Below are positions 1-9,373 of a DNA stretch of 39,282 nucleotides, in pieces. How positions within the stretch are numbered: position 1 is the first letter of the stretch; each line of letters starts with the position of its first letter. The position numbers were made by a program, and so were the translations under genes. Under the pieces are notes generated by a model. The model was not told where the DNA came from, did no database searches, and was given only the letters and a program-made list of their open reading frames with translations. The stretch lies in contig JADHYX010000198.1 of the NCBI GenBank assembly GCA_027604685.1, forward strand, positions 1 to 39,282, read 5' to 3'. This DNA comes from Lobulomyces angularis. Taxonomy: Eukaryota > Chytridiomycota > Chytridiomycetes > Lobulomycetales > Lobulomycetaceae.

Positions 1-227
1 TGCAAAAAAAGATCTTTAAATGTTTTTAAATACAGAATATCACCAAGGCCATGGGTTAAGAGGTTCGATAAAGTACAAGGGTTGTACGCTGCAAAAGCGA
101 AATTTGTCAACAACCTAATCGAAAAGAAAGATTATGGAACAGAGATGATGTAGCAACTTTAAATATAAAATCAGTTGTTAAAGGTTATATAGTAGATGGT
201 AGTAGACCAAAGCATCTTTGTAAATAA
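1..227 (+). pseudogene. C-terminal remnant of a Fanzor/TnpB-like transposon protein (frameshifted)
   Basis: Two overlapping frames carry one protein-like signal. The frame starting at base 2 reads a stretch containing SPRPWVKRFDKVQGL. The frame of bases 108-227 reads VRCKSEIC, then LWNRDDVATLNIKSVV, and stops at 225-227. A Cys pair followed by W-N-R-D-x-x-A-x-L-N-I is the usual end of TnpB/Fanzor-type nucleases, where the NRD Asp is the third RuvC catalytic residue beside a zinc ribbon. A shift is needed near bases 80-92 to pass from the first frame to the second, and no intron signals explain it, so I call it a decayed copy. The 5' part lies outside the window. The family call comes from motif memory and is moderate. 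It could also be another eukaryotic protein with a zinc-ribbon tail. Confidence 0.5.
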
Positions 228-483
228 TTTAGATTTATTTTCAACTTAGTTTTCACTATGTAAATATTTAAATATATGAATTGGTGTTTGTTGTATTATT
301 TTTATGAATATTTGATAAATGTTCAAAAAGATAATGCCCATCCACTAAGTAATTCCAAATTTTTTTTTGGACATTTTTCTCAATACATTTGAGCAGGTGC
401 CACTTAGATTGTAGAAAAAATTAAAATTTAAAGATGAAATTAAAAGTTTTTTTTAAAAAAATTAAAATAATATATAAATAAAT

Positions 484-714
484 ATGCATAACAACAAAAT
501 TATAAGCAAGAACTCAACCTCTTCATCTAATACCAGAAACTCTAATAACATCGACATTCCAAAAGCAAGAAAGATGTGCAAGGTGAAACTCCCTTCTCCA
601 AAAACTTCTCATTATTATCCATGTTCCAGCTGGGAGGACAACAGCAAGAAATTGCATTTTTTTTATTCTAATTTTGGTAATACCAATTTCGGTAATTCCA
701 TCTCATCGATGTGA
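484..714 (+). CDS. Small unassigned Asn/Ser-rich protein (76 aa)
   Basis: This is an uninterrupted ATG-to-TGA frame with an A-rich leader just before the ATG. The product starts with an Asn/Ser/Lys-rich stretch, continues with KMCKVKLPSPKTSHYYPC, and ends with a short repeat-like GNTNFGN. I do not recognise a family. Its G+C looks somewhat higher than that of the flanking sequence, which favours coding, but at this length it could be chance or a single exon of a longer gene. No signal peptide or membrane segment is visible. Confidence 0.35.
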   Translation: MHNNKIISKNSTSSSNTRNSNNIDIPKARKMCKVKLPSPKTSHYYPCSSWEDNSKKLHFFYSNFGNTNFGNSISSM

Positions 715-1036
715 ATAAAAGTTTTTTAGAGTATTCAAATAATTCTCAGTTATTTTTTTTTATTTTTGATTACTAATTATTGTATATATTTCTTTTTTTG
801 TTTTGCCCAGATATCTCATATTCTACTCTCTTTAAATTTCAATGTTCAATTTTTTTTTTTTTTCTAACATTAACCTTTTGTACAAAGAAGATAGTTAACT
901 TTTTATAATTAAAAATATTAATTAATATCAACTATAAAAATTTTTTAATTTTTTTTTTTTTAAGTTGTTAAAAATTCTAAATTTTTTTTTTTTTTTATAA
1001 TAAATCATAAAAAAAATTGAAAAAATTTCTAAAAAT
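715..1036. other. Intergenic, AT-rich
   Basis: Sequence between the small ORF and the CDK10 gene. It is mostly poly-T and poly-A runs with no convincing coding potential on either strand. It presumably holds the 3' end of the upstream unit and the CDK10 promoter and 5' UTR. I see no specific motif. Confidence 0.6.
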
Positions 1037-2749
1037 ATGATACTTGAAACATTTACATCATCGGATGTCAAAATCAGTGAGAAGTATTTGGAGAATTTAA
1101 CAGTTGAAAAATATGAGAAGTTAAATAGAGTTGGGGAAGGAACATACGGAATAGTTTGTAAAAAAAGAAAAAAAAAAAGAAAAATGTTTATAATAATAAA
1201 AATTAACTTTAAATTTTTTATTTCTTTTTACGATAAGATCGAGCAAAGTTAAAGTCAACGAATAAAATTTACGCTTTAAAAAAAATTAGATTTAATAACG
1301 AAAATGAAGGCTTACCAATATCTTCATTACGGTACAAATATAAAATTAAACCAAAATGTTTACCATAATTATATATTATTTAATGTATAGGGAAATCTCG
1401 CTGTTAAGAGAACTGGACCATATAAACATTGTAAGAGTAAAAGAAGTAGTTACAGGTGTAAAGTTGGATGATATATTTATGGTGATGGAATATTGTAAAT
1501 AAGTTAATATATTTTATTAGTTGATTTTTTATTTTTTATTTTATACAGGTGATCAGGACCTTGCGTTTTTATTAGACAATATGACAAACAATTCCAAATA
1601 TTTCAGACCAGCAGAAGTCAAATGCCTCTTAAAACAATTACTAAAAGGTAAATTAAAAAGAAGAGAAAAATTAAAACAAAGTATTATCTTCCACATCTTA
1701 TGATAAAACCACTGTTTAGGTTTAGATCACCTTCATGAAAATTTCATAATTCATCGAGATTTAAAGATGTCCAATTTATTGTTAACAGCTAACGGTACCT
1801 TAAAAATAGCCGATTTCGGTCTAGCAAGAAAATTTACTATGCCTGTTAAACCAATGACACAAAAAGTTGTAACACTTTGGTACAGGGCACCTGAACTTTT
1901 GTTTGGTGAAATAAATTATACCAAAAAAATTGATATGTGGTAAGTTTGAATTTTAAAACTTTTTTTTAAAAAAAGTAAAACAAAATAAATAAAATATTAG
2001 GTCGGTTGGCTGTATCTTCTCAGAATTAATTTTAGGTGAACCACTTTTACCTGGAAAAGTTGAGTTAGAGGTGAAAAGACAATATCATTTTTTATTATTT
2101 TATTTTTTTTTATTACTTTATTTTTTTTTTATTTTTATTATTTTTTTTTTTTATTTTATTATTTTATTTTTTTTTGATTTTTATAATTTTTTTTTTTTGA
2201 TTAAAGCAAATCAACTTAATTATAAAATTGTTTGGAACACCAAACGAAAAAATTTGGCCGGGATTTAAAGATTTACCACTAAATAAGTTGTTAAAAAATA
2301 TACCTTTTCAAGAATACAATAACTTACGTCAGAGATTTAAAAACTCCAACGTAACAAGTTTGACTTTAAAGTTTGTGGAAAAGTTTTTTATATTCAATAG
2401 CGAAAAAAGAATTAACTGTTACGCTGCGCTCAAGGATGATTATTTTAAAGAAAAACCATTTGAATGCGCCAAGAGTAACCTGCCCACATTCCCAGAATTT
2501 AGAGGGGAAAATAATTTAAACAAAAATGATTTTAACAATGAAAATAACAAAAAAAGAAGGAGATTTGATTTTCGAAATGTGGAAGATGTTAATCAACTTG
2601 ATATTGGTGAACCAATTATAAAAAGATATGATGAAGTCAAAAGAGAAGATTTTGATGAAGATAGTGTCTCTGATGATGAAAGTAAGTTTAATGACCCTGA
2701 TGATTTACCACCTCCCAGAAAATATGCAAACATTGATCACTGGGTTTAA
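1037..2749 (+). CDS. CDK10: CDK10-like cyclin-dependent kinase
   Basis: Serine/threonine kinase of the CDK10/CDK11 (PITSLRE-related) group, which pairs with a cyclin and acts in cell-cycle or transcription control. Exons by splice signal and phase: 1037-1157, 1238-1331, 1391-1494, 1549-1647, 1720-1939, 2001-2070, 2207-2749; 416 residues. Visible: glycine loop GEGTYGIVY across intron 1, catalytic Lys in YALKKIRF, cyclin-binding helix PISSLRE, catalytic loop [16 protein letters not shown]-loop [10 protein letters not shown], and late CMGC signature [21 protein letters not shown], the [10 protein letters not shown] segment and the YFKEKPF...PTFPEF tail favour CDK10 over CDK11. After the kinase domain (about residue 320) comes an acidic tail ending [16 protein letters not shown]. 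The last intron (2071-2206) is almost pure T with scattered A. Confidence 0.9.
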
Positions 2750-3003
2750 AATAAAAAATTAAAAATAAAAAAAAAAGTAATAATTATTTTCATTGTTATT
2801 TATTGTAATTTTTTATTTTATTTTTTTAATTAAAAATCTGTTATATAAAATAATTCTAATTTCACTGGCCGTTTCTTACGATCTTTTATTTCTTTTTATT
2901 TTATTTTATTTTTTATTTTATATTGAATATTACATACATATTGTTTTTTTTATTTTTTTTTTTTAATCTAATTTTTATATTTGAATATTTCATATAATGA
3001 TTT

Positions 3004-3034
<31 letters not shown>

Positions 3035-3118
3035 GTCAATCACAAATTTTTTTTATTTTTTTTTTAAAAGATATCCAATTCACGAAAACAAAATAAAAAA
3101 CTACAATTTAACAATTAT
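2750..3118. other. Intergenic, T-rich
   Basis: This stretch lies between the CDK10 stop codon and the next ATG. It consists largely of T runs and ATTTT-type repeats, with no open frame of note. It should contain the CDK10 poly(A) site and the next promoter, but I cannot place either exactly. Confidence 0.6.
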
Positions 3119-4186
3119 ATGACACAAATAGAAGCGAAACTAACGTTACCGAATGTAACGATACGAAATCCGAGGATTGGAATAAACACAAGAAATTTAA
3201 GTCATGATATTTTTCAATTTGGTGGAATAAATCAAGACTATCAAAATTGTAAAAAAAAAAAAAATTTTAATGCTTTTAAATTCTTTTTGTTAGCGTTTGA
3301 AAGATTTGAAACTAAAAAATTGATCGAACTTGACAAAGAAGCGATAATAAAAAAAAAAGAAAAAATTAAATCTGATAATGAATTTAAACAGTAACAAAAA
3401 ATTAAAAAATTAGAATGAGAAAAAAAGAAAAAATAAAAAATAAGATTAAAATAAAAAAAAAATAAAATAAAATAAATTAAAAAAAATTTTTTTATAGACA
3501 TTGGATGAGAGACATTGAAAAAAATCGATGGGAAAAAATGGAGAAAGGGGATAAAAAAGAGCAAGTAATAAAATTAAAAAAATGATATTAAATGAAAAAA
3601 TTATAAATTAAAAAATTTATTTTTTTTTTAAAGGAAATATGGAATTATAAACATTTAAAAACAAAAATAAATAAAACTAGTCTTGAATATAATCCTATAA
3701 CATTGGAATACTACAAATCACAAGGCGGTGAAAAGTTGGAACAAACTGATGCTTTGTCTACGGTATCTATTACTATTTTTTTTATTCAGTTATCTTTTAC
3801 AAAATAAAAAATAGCACAGAACTTCGGTTCGGGCAGCCAAACTGTACTATAAAAACAACACTTTTGATCCTATTAAAGGATTGGACATAAACATCAAAGA
3901 ATCAAAAAAAAAAATAAGTATTTCAAACCAACCCGAAGAAAAACATCCAAACTTTAACCAAAAAACAATGGAGGGGGAAGATGAAAAGAAAAAGAATTGT
4001 TTAGGGAAGAAGTTATTAACAGAAACAAGCAAGACCAGTTTAAATTTACAGAGAATTAATAGTCACTTAGTTTCAAACAAAAAACAAAAAGAAATTATTG
4101 AAAACTTTCCCAATTCCAAATTTGTGAATGGTTTATATGATATTGACCAGGATAAGTTTAACACTTATTGGGCTCGACGATTTTAA
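3119..4186 (+). CDS. Unassigned charged protein, 5 exons (264 aa)
   Basis: Exons fitting splice signals and phase: 3119-3248, 3294-3390, 3498-3564, 3634-3762, 3815-4186. The N-terminus reads TIRNPRIGINTRNLSHDIF. A highly charged, probably helical stretch follows (KLIELDKEAIIKKKEKIK, then HWMRDIEKNRWEKME). Next comes a more conserved-looking block, YNPITLEYYKSQGGEKLEQ, followed by HRTSVRAAKLYYKNNTFDPI, then a Lys/Ser-rich low-complexity tail ending TYWARRF. I do not recognise the family. The style (short, basic, Trp/Tyr motifs, coiled-coil-like) recalls small axoneme-associated proteins, and the window carries other flagellar genes, but that is only a guess. No membrane segment is seen. Confidence 0.7.
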
Positions 4187-4483
4187 TAGTAAAATGAAAT
4201 AAAAAAAAATATAAAACATCCAAATTTTTTTGTACTTCTATTAAAAAAAATTTAAAATATATAAAAATTGTTTATTTTTAAATTTATTTTATTTCATTTA
4301 TAATTTAATTTTTTTTTCTTTGTTAATTATTTTCTTTGTTTAATTTTAATTTTATTTTATTATATCTGCATTATTTTATTTTTGCGACTGATTGGATTTA
4401 ATGTGGCAACCGTGGCTTTTGTGAATTAAAATAATTAAAAAAAAAAAAAAAAAAAATTATTTAAAAATAAGAAATTATTATAG

Positions 4484-5008
4484 ATGAAACTTTTTATCTA
4501 CTTGATTTTTTTATCGATTTTTCAAATTTATGTGGTCAAAGCACAATCAACAGCTACGACAGAGGAAGACGAGCGACTAAACTCAAGAATTAGCAGACAT
4601 GATGAAAGAGTAAGTCAACGTCAAGCAGAAAGAGCTACTAGAAAAAGTGATAGAATTGCTACTAGAACTCAAAGAAATTCTCTTAATCCTAGCGCAACTA
4701 TTACAGAAAAATTACCTTTACCGACAAACACTGAGACAACTACTGCTAATTCTCTCACCACCATTACTCCAACAGTCCAAGGTGTAATTGGGCCTGATGG
4801 CATCTTAACAACAGCTTTTTTAGGTGGTGATGGTAGTATTACGCAACTGAGACCAGGCGAAACGATACCACCAACAGCAAGACCAATACCCTCTTCCACA
4901 ATATCTCCTACAACTATTCCATCAAATCCATCCAAAAACTCTGCTGCTAATTCATTTCAACATTTTACCACAATTGTGATTCTTTTTTTGTTGAATTTGT
5001 TGATTTAA
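4484..5008 (+). CDS. Secreted Ser/Thr-rich protein, probably GPI-anchored (174 aa)
   Basis: A single exon. Residues 1-20 form a clear signal peptide (KLFIYLIFLSIFQIYVVKA, likely cut before QS). Residues 25-65 are rich in Arg, Glu and Ser, with repeated RxSRI/RxTR-like units. The rest is dominated by Thr, Ser and Pro with a Gly-rich centre, typical of O-glycosylated surface proteins. The C-terminus has small residues (NPSKNSAANS) followed by a hydrophobic run TTIVILFLLNLLI with nothing after it, the pattern of a GPI-attachment signal. I infer a cell-surface or cell-wall glycoprotein. No catalytic domain is visible. The ATG follows an A-rich leader. Confidence 0.7.
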   Translation: MKLFIYLIFLSIFQIYVVKAQSTATTEEDERLNSRISRHDERVSQRQAERATRKSDRIATRTQRNSLNPSATITEKLPLPTNTETTTANSLTTITPTVQGVIGPDGILTTAFLGGDGSITQLRPGETIPPTARPIPSSTISPTTIPSNPSKNSAANSFQHFTTIVILFLLNLLI

Positions 5009-5792
5009 ACAAATCCAGCAGTTCTTTTCATTTAATTCTTTTTTTATATATCCATTGCTGAATCAATTTTTTTTTTCTTTTGAATTCGTTTTTTATAATT
5101 TTTATATATTAAATGATACAATTAATAGATTTTTTTTATTAAACTAAGTAGAAATAGAATGCAAATCTGCTGTATTGTAGTTAAAAAAAAATAATGAAAA
5201 GAATATTAATTCTTTTTCCTAAGTCAAGGCTATTGAAATTTCTTACATATTTCTGTAATTTTATTTTTTAAAAATAATTGTTGACTTTCTATCCAAAAGA
5301 AAGTTGTTGACGTACAGAGGTGAAATTAACTTAAATTCTACATAAAAATGGATAATGAAGAAATTAAAAAATTCTCAGTTAAACAAATATAAACATTTGT
5401 ACAACTTCTAAAAATATTTCTTTGTTGCATTAACGGACAATAACAAAGCAATTAAAAAACAACGAAAAAGTTTTAAATTATTTTATGTCCCTTTAAATTT
5501 ACAATAATGCTACATATTTGCAAAACTGAATTCTCATTTCTTTACACAGTGAAAATGAAAAGTTGAATCTATCTATTTTTGCTCAATTTTAGTATATAAT
5601 TTGTATTTACATAACAATTCTTGATGGTGACTTCTTTCAAATGCATTATAACACCAACTATTGTTAAGCAGCCACAGATTATAGGTTACCTTCGATTAAT
5701 GTTTTTTCTTCCTTTTTAAATTTTTATGTTTAAACTCCGATGCCACTTGAAATCATTTGAAAAAAAAAAACATTGAAAAAGGTAATCAAAAT
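5009..5792. other. Intergenic; no convincing gene
   Basis: Less homopolymeric than other spacers. A 14-codon ATG frame begins at 5349 (MDNEEIKKFSVKQI) and could be a leader or a first exon, but I find no downstream exon that continues it. A short inverted repeat (ACTTTCT...AGAAAGT, about 5284-5304) is present. The rest holds nothing I can support. It should include the IFT52 promoter. Confidence 0.5.
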
Positions 5793-7887
5793 ATGCTTTC
5801 ATCACCAAGGACTTCAATTTCGCAAAAATCTTTAAATTCTCTAAACGGTAAGAGACCACAAGCAGCTAGGTCTCAAAATTCTCTTTCTGGTTCCAAAAAA
5901 AATTTGCTTTTTAAGGAATCTCGAGAAGATAACTTACCAAACAAAAAGGAAACAGAATTGTCAAAAAAAACGGCAGGAGAAAATGCTATTGTCAATCAAA
6001 GTAATAATTTAATTTTGTTCAATATATCAAAAAGAGAAATGTTTACTCCTTCGAATGGATTTAAAAGTTTGCAAAAGAGGCTAAAAAAAATTGGAAAAAT
6101 TGGAATGTAAAAAAATTTAAATTTTGTTATTAATTCTTATTGGTGCTTTTTTTAATAATTACCAGATACAAAGAAGAAACAATTAATTTTGCCAAACTTT
6201 CAGAAGCGTCGTTAATTATATTTGGAGCACCGAAAGAGCCTTTTACTTCCTCAGAATTTACAGCATTAAAACAATATTTAGAAAGAGGAGGTTCAATATT
6301 ATTTCTAACTGGTGAAGGTGGTGATGCTCAATTTAATACTAACTTCAATTATTTACTGGAAGATTATGGGATGAGCGTTAACTCAGGTATGAAATACAAA
6401 CATTACAGATTAGCTTTGATTTTGCATTTTAATATAAATTCGCATCATTTTGAATGATACTAAATAGAAATATTTTTATTCTTATAGATGCTGTTACAAG
6501 GACTGTCTACTTTAAATATTTTCACCCAAAAGAGGTTTATATTACCAATGGTGTTTTAAATAGAGAGTTAAATAAGGCGGGTGGGAAAAAAGTGAACAAC
6601 ACAGAAGCTCAAAATAATTTTTTACCTCCAGAACAAGGAAAATTCAATCCAAGGTATTGACTTATTTGCTTACCTTTGTTAAAAGATTAAAAATAAATTA
6701 AAATTAATCCTTTTTCTTCTGTCTTAGTTCATTATCATTTGTTTATCCATTCGGGGCAACGTTGAACGTGCAAAAACCTGCAATTCCTATTTTTAGTTCT
6801 GGTACTGCTTCTTATCCTTTGAATCGACCTATTGGTGGAGTATATTTAAATCCGGTAAACAAATAGAAAAAGCTTAATTTTTAAATTTGGTGAATTTTAA
6901 TTTTGTTTAGAGTGGTAAGGGTAAATTACTTGTAATGGGATCAGTGCAAATGTTCGGAGATCAGTATATTGAAAAGGAGGAAAATGGAAAAATTTTTGAT
7001 GTTATCCTTCAGTGGTTAACTACAGGTACTTAAAATTCAGTGTAATTTTTTACTTTGACCTATTTAGATAAAATTGTCTTAAATACTATTGATTCTAATG
7101 AACCAGATGTAAATGCTATTTCTTATATTTAATTTAATTTTTTTTTTAGGTTTCTGATTATCATTATCTGCCGGCAACTGCAAAATTAGCTGAGAGTGTT
7201 AGATCTTGTCTTCAAGTATAAAATAAATTAAAAATTTATTTTCTAATCTTGTCTTTTTTTTTTTTGAAATTTTATTTTAACATTTGTCAATTTAGGAAAG
7301 TGAAGAACTACCTAAAGATTTTACATCTATGTTTGAACTGAATCTGTTTAAATTTGATACTTCTTTTATTTCAACTTCTTTAAATCTTTATGAAGTAAAT
7401 AATATGAACAAAGAAATTTGACATAAAAAAAAAAAAAAAAAAAAAAAATTAATAGCAACTGCGATTGAAACATGAACCTTTGACGTTAATTCAACCGCAA
7501 TTTGAAACACCTCTACCACCTCTTCAACCTGCCATTTTTTCACCAATTTTAAAAGGTAAAAATTTGGGAAAAATTCTTCAATTCTTAAAATTTTTTTTTT
7601 TTAATATTATAGACCTTCCTCCTCCAGCATTAGATTTGTTTGATTTGGACGAACACTTTGCATCCGAAAAAGCGAGATTAGCTCAACTAACAAATAAATG
7701 TAAACTTTATAGTTAAATTACATTAATTATTTTTAATTTAGGCAATGATGAAGATTTGGAATATTATATTAGAGAATGTGGTGAGATTTTAGGTGTAAAC
7801 GAAAAATTAGATTCTAAAAAAAGAGACGCAAAACATGTTCTTGAGCATGTGTTTCACTCTATTGTCAACTGGAAAAAACTTTCATAG
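5793..7887 (+). CDS. IFT52: Intraflagellar transport protein IFT52
   Basis: Core subunit of the IFT-B complex that carries cargo along flagellar microtubules. Exons: 5793-6106, 6166-6386, 6488-6653, 6728-6854, 6911-7025, 7068-7108, 7150-7215, 7296-7394, 7456-7555, 7613-7699, 7742-7887; 493 residues, all junctions in phase. Family blocks in order: ILFNISKREMF, FGAPKEPFTSSEF, LERGGSILFLTGEGGD, YFKYFHPKEVYITNGVLNRE, FVYPFGATLNVQ, IFDVILQWLTT, KHEPLTLIQPQFETPLPPL, LELFDLDE-like LDLFDLDEHF, SEKARLAQLTNKC, YIRECGEILGV, DAKHVLEHVF. The start is the first ATG in frame. It gives a Ser/Lys-rich extension of about 70 residues ahead of the usual family start, longer than in animal orthologues. The 3' end is 83 bp from the convergent gluconokinase gene. 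Confidence 0.95.
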
Positions 7888-7970
7888 AACTTCACAAATC
7901 ATATATTTAATTTTAAATTTTTTCTTAAGTTTAATGCATAATGCTGTTTTTATTGAAAATTAAATAAATG

Positions 7971-8649
7971 TTAAATTATTAAAGAAGGACTATATTCCTG
8001 AATGCTAATCAAAATTTTCTGCACGATAGTTTTTAAATCATCTTCTACATTATATTTTCCCAAAAAATTTTGTGTTAATTCTTCAGAAGTTGGTGGTTCC
8101 AAATCTTCAAATTGACTTTCCATCAAATTAATTTTGGCAAAGTGATCTTTCCTTTTTAGTATCCTCTCCTCTAACAGTTCCTTTTTACCGTATAGATATA
8201 TAAATTTCAGTTGATCTTTTTTTTCTTTGCTACTTTGAAACAATTTTCTATACTTCAACTTTAAACAAGAACAAGCAACTATGGTATTTAAAGTTGTTGA
8301 ACATCTTAATCGGTCGTTTAAAAATAGTAACCAAGGAGTTCTATCATCATCATTTAAAGGAATACCAGCACTCATTTTTTTTTTGTTTTCTTCTGAATGA
8401 AAATCGTCTCCTGAAAATGAGTTAAGTTTCATCTGAAATAATTATTGGCAGTAAAAAAAATTAACAAAAAAAAGTCTTTCATACCTACCTTCAATAAATT
8501 CACAGTCTTTGAGCTTTTCTCTTAATAAATTAGCAACTTTTTGTTTATACAATTGTAAATTGCAGATTAGTTTTGGTGAATATAAACTATAAAAAAAAAA
8601 TACCAGAAGACTTTCCAGTTCCAGAAACGCCCATAACAATTAATTTCAT
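7971..8649 (-). CDS. IDNK: Gluconokinase
   Basis: Phosphorylates D-gluconate with ATP to 6-phosphogluconate, feeding the pentose phosphate pathway; cytosolic P-loop kinase. Exons on the minus strand: 8649-8604, 8536-8489, 8410-7971; 177 residues, close to the usual family size. The first exon encodes MKLIVMGVSGTGKSS (Walker A). The second supplies the following helix and strand (VANLLREKLKDCEFIEG). The third has the family signature GDDFHSEENKKKMSAGIPL and NDDDRTPWL. An ATG at 8432 lies inside intron 2 and is not the start: the acceptor CATTTTCAG falls after it and restores the EG-DD junction. Intron 1 uses an unusual A-rich acceptor (ACAAAAAG). The gene is divergent from the 9035 ORF. Confidence 0.92.
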
Positions 8650-9034
8650 ATGGTAATGTAAATTCCACCCAAAAGTTCAATAAAATTTTTTTTTTAAAAA
8701 AAAAACCAAGAAGCCAACAAAGTTAAACAAATTTGACATTAAGTAGTTTGGTTTAAAAAAAAGAAATTGAAAACTTTTCCCAATATAGTTTCTTATCATT
8801 TTGTTTAAAAACTTGCTTTTTATAGTGGCAAAAGAATTGTGAAAATACTCTGAAAGATAATCAAACAATTTAAGGCAAATGGTTCTTTGTTGAATTGCTA
8901 AAAAACTTTTTTAATGTCGCAGATGACAAGAAAGCAAATAAGCCAAAGAAATTTAAGTAACGCTATTTTTCTTTAATAAATTAACAGCAACCAGTTAAAA
9001 AGAGCTTTTTCTTCTCCTTATAACTGTTGCGTTA
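8650..9034. other. Divergent spacer between gluconokinase and the 9035 ORF
   Basis: This spacer should contain the gluconokinase promoter (minus) and the promoter of the small plus-strand ORF. A 63-codon minus frame at 8677-8868 has Phe/Leu/Lys bias of the kind produced by poly-A/T sequence, and I do not accept it as a gene. No other signal is visible. Confidence 0.5.
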
Positions 9035-9250
9035 ATGAATACTGGATCGTCAATACAAGGAGATTATTCATATCCTTTTAATGCATGTTGCAATTACAGT
9101 ATGTGTAAAACTCAAGTAACTTCATTTTGTAATATCACAAAACCGCAAAACAAATTAGCTAATTATTTGCAGTTAAAAGTTCAAGAAAAAATTAATATAG
9201 ATAGTAAACAACCATCCAAGTCTAGTTTAACTATCAATATTTGCAAGTGA
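9035..9250 (+). CDS. Small unassigned protein (71 aa)
   Basis: An ATG-to-TGA frame without interruption. It has a Cys-containing N-terminal half (NACCNYSMCKTQVTSFCN) and a Lys/Ser-rich C-terminal half (KPQNKLANYLQLKVQEKIN). Balanced codon use compared with the neighbouring A/T runs argues for coding. The cysteine spacing (CC-x4-C-x7-C) does not match a zinc motif I know. No signal peptide. It could be a short independent gene or a chance frame. It lies 124 bp before the CUE-Smr gene on the same strand. Confidence 0.45.
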   Translation: MNTGSSIQGDYSYPFNACCNYSMCKTQVTSFCNITKPQNKLANYLQLKVQEKINIDSKQPSKSSLTINICK

Positions 9251-9373
9251 AGATTAAAGCAATCCAAATATTTTTGAGGCATATTAAAAATTAAAAAAAA
9301 AAAAAAATTCACAGTATACATTAATTACAATATTATTTTTTTGTATTGTTATTTCATAAATTTGGAATTGATA

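Noticed and set aside
2071..2268. 65-codon plus frame rich in Phe, Leu and Ile
   Set aside because: It lies in the last CDK10 intron, which is nearly pure T; the composition alone produces Phe/Leu/Tyr codons.
8411..8432. ATG at 8432 as the gluconokinase start
   Set aside because: A start here would lack the P-loop; the acceptor ending at 8411 joins exon 2 to exon 3 and restores the conserved EGDDFH.
8677..8868. 63-codon minus frame upstream of gluconokinase
   Set aside because: Phe/Lys/Leu bias from A/T runs, no motif, and it occupies the promoter spacer.
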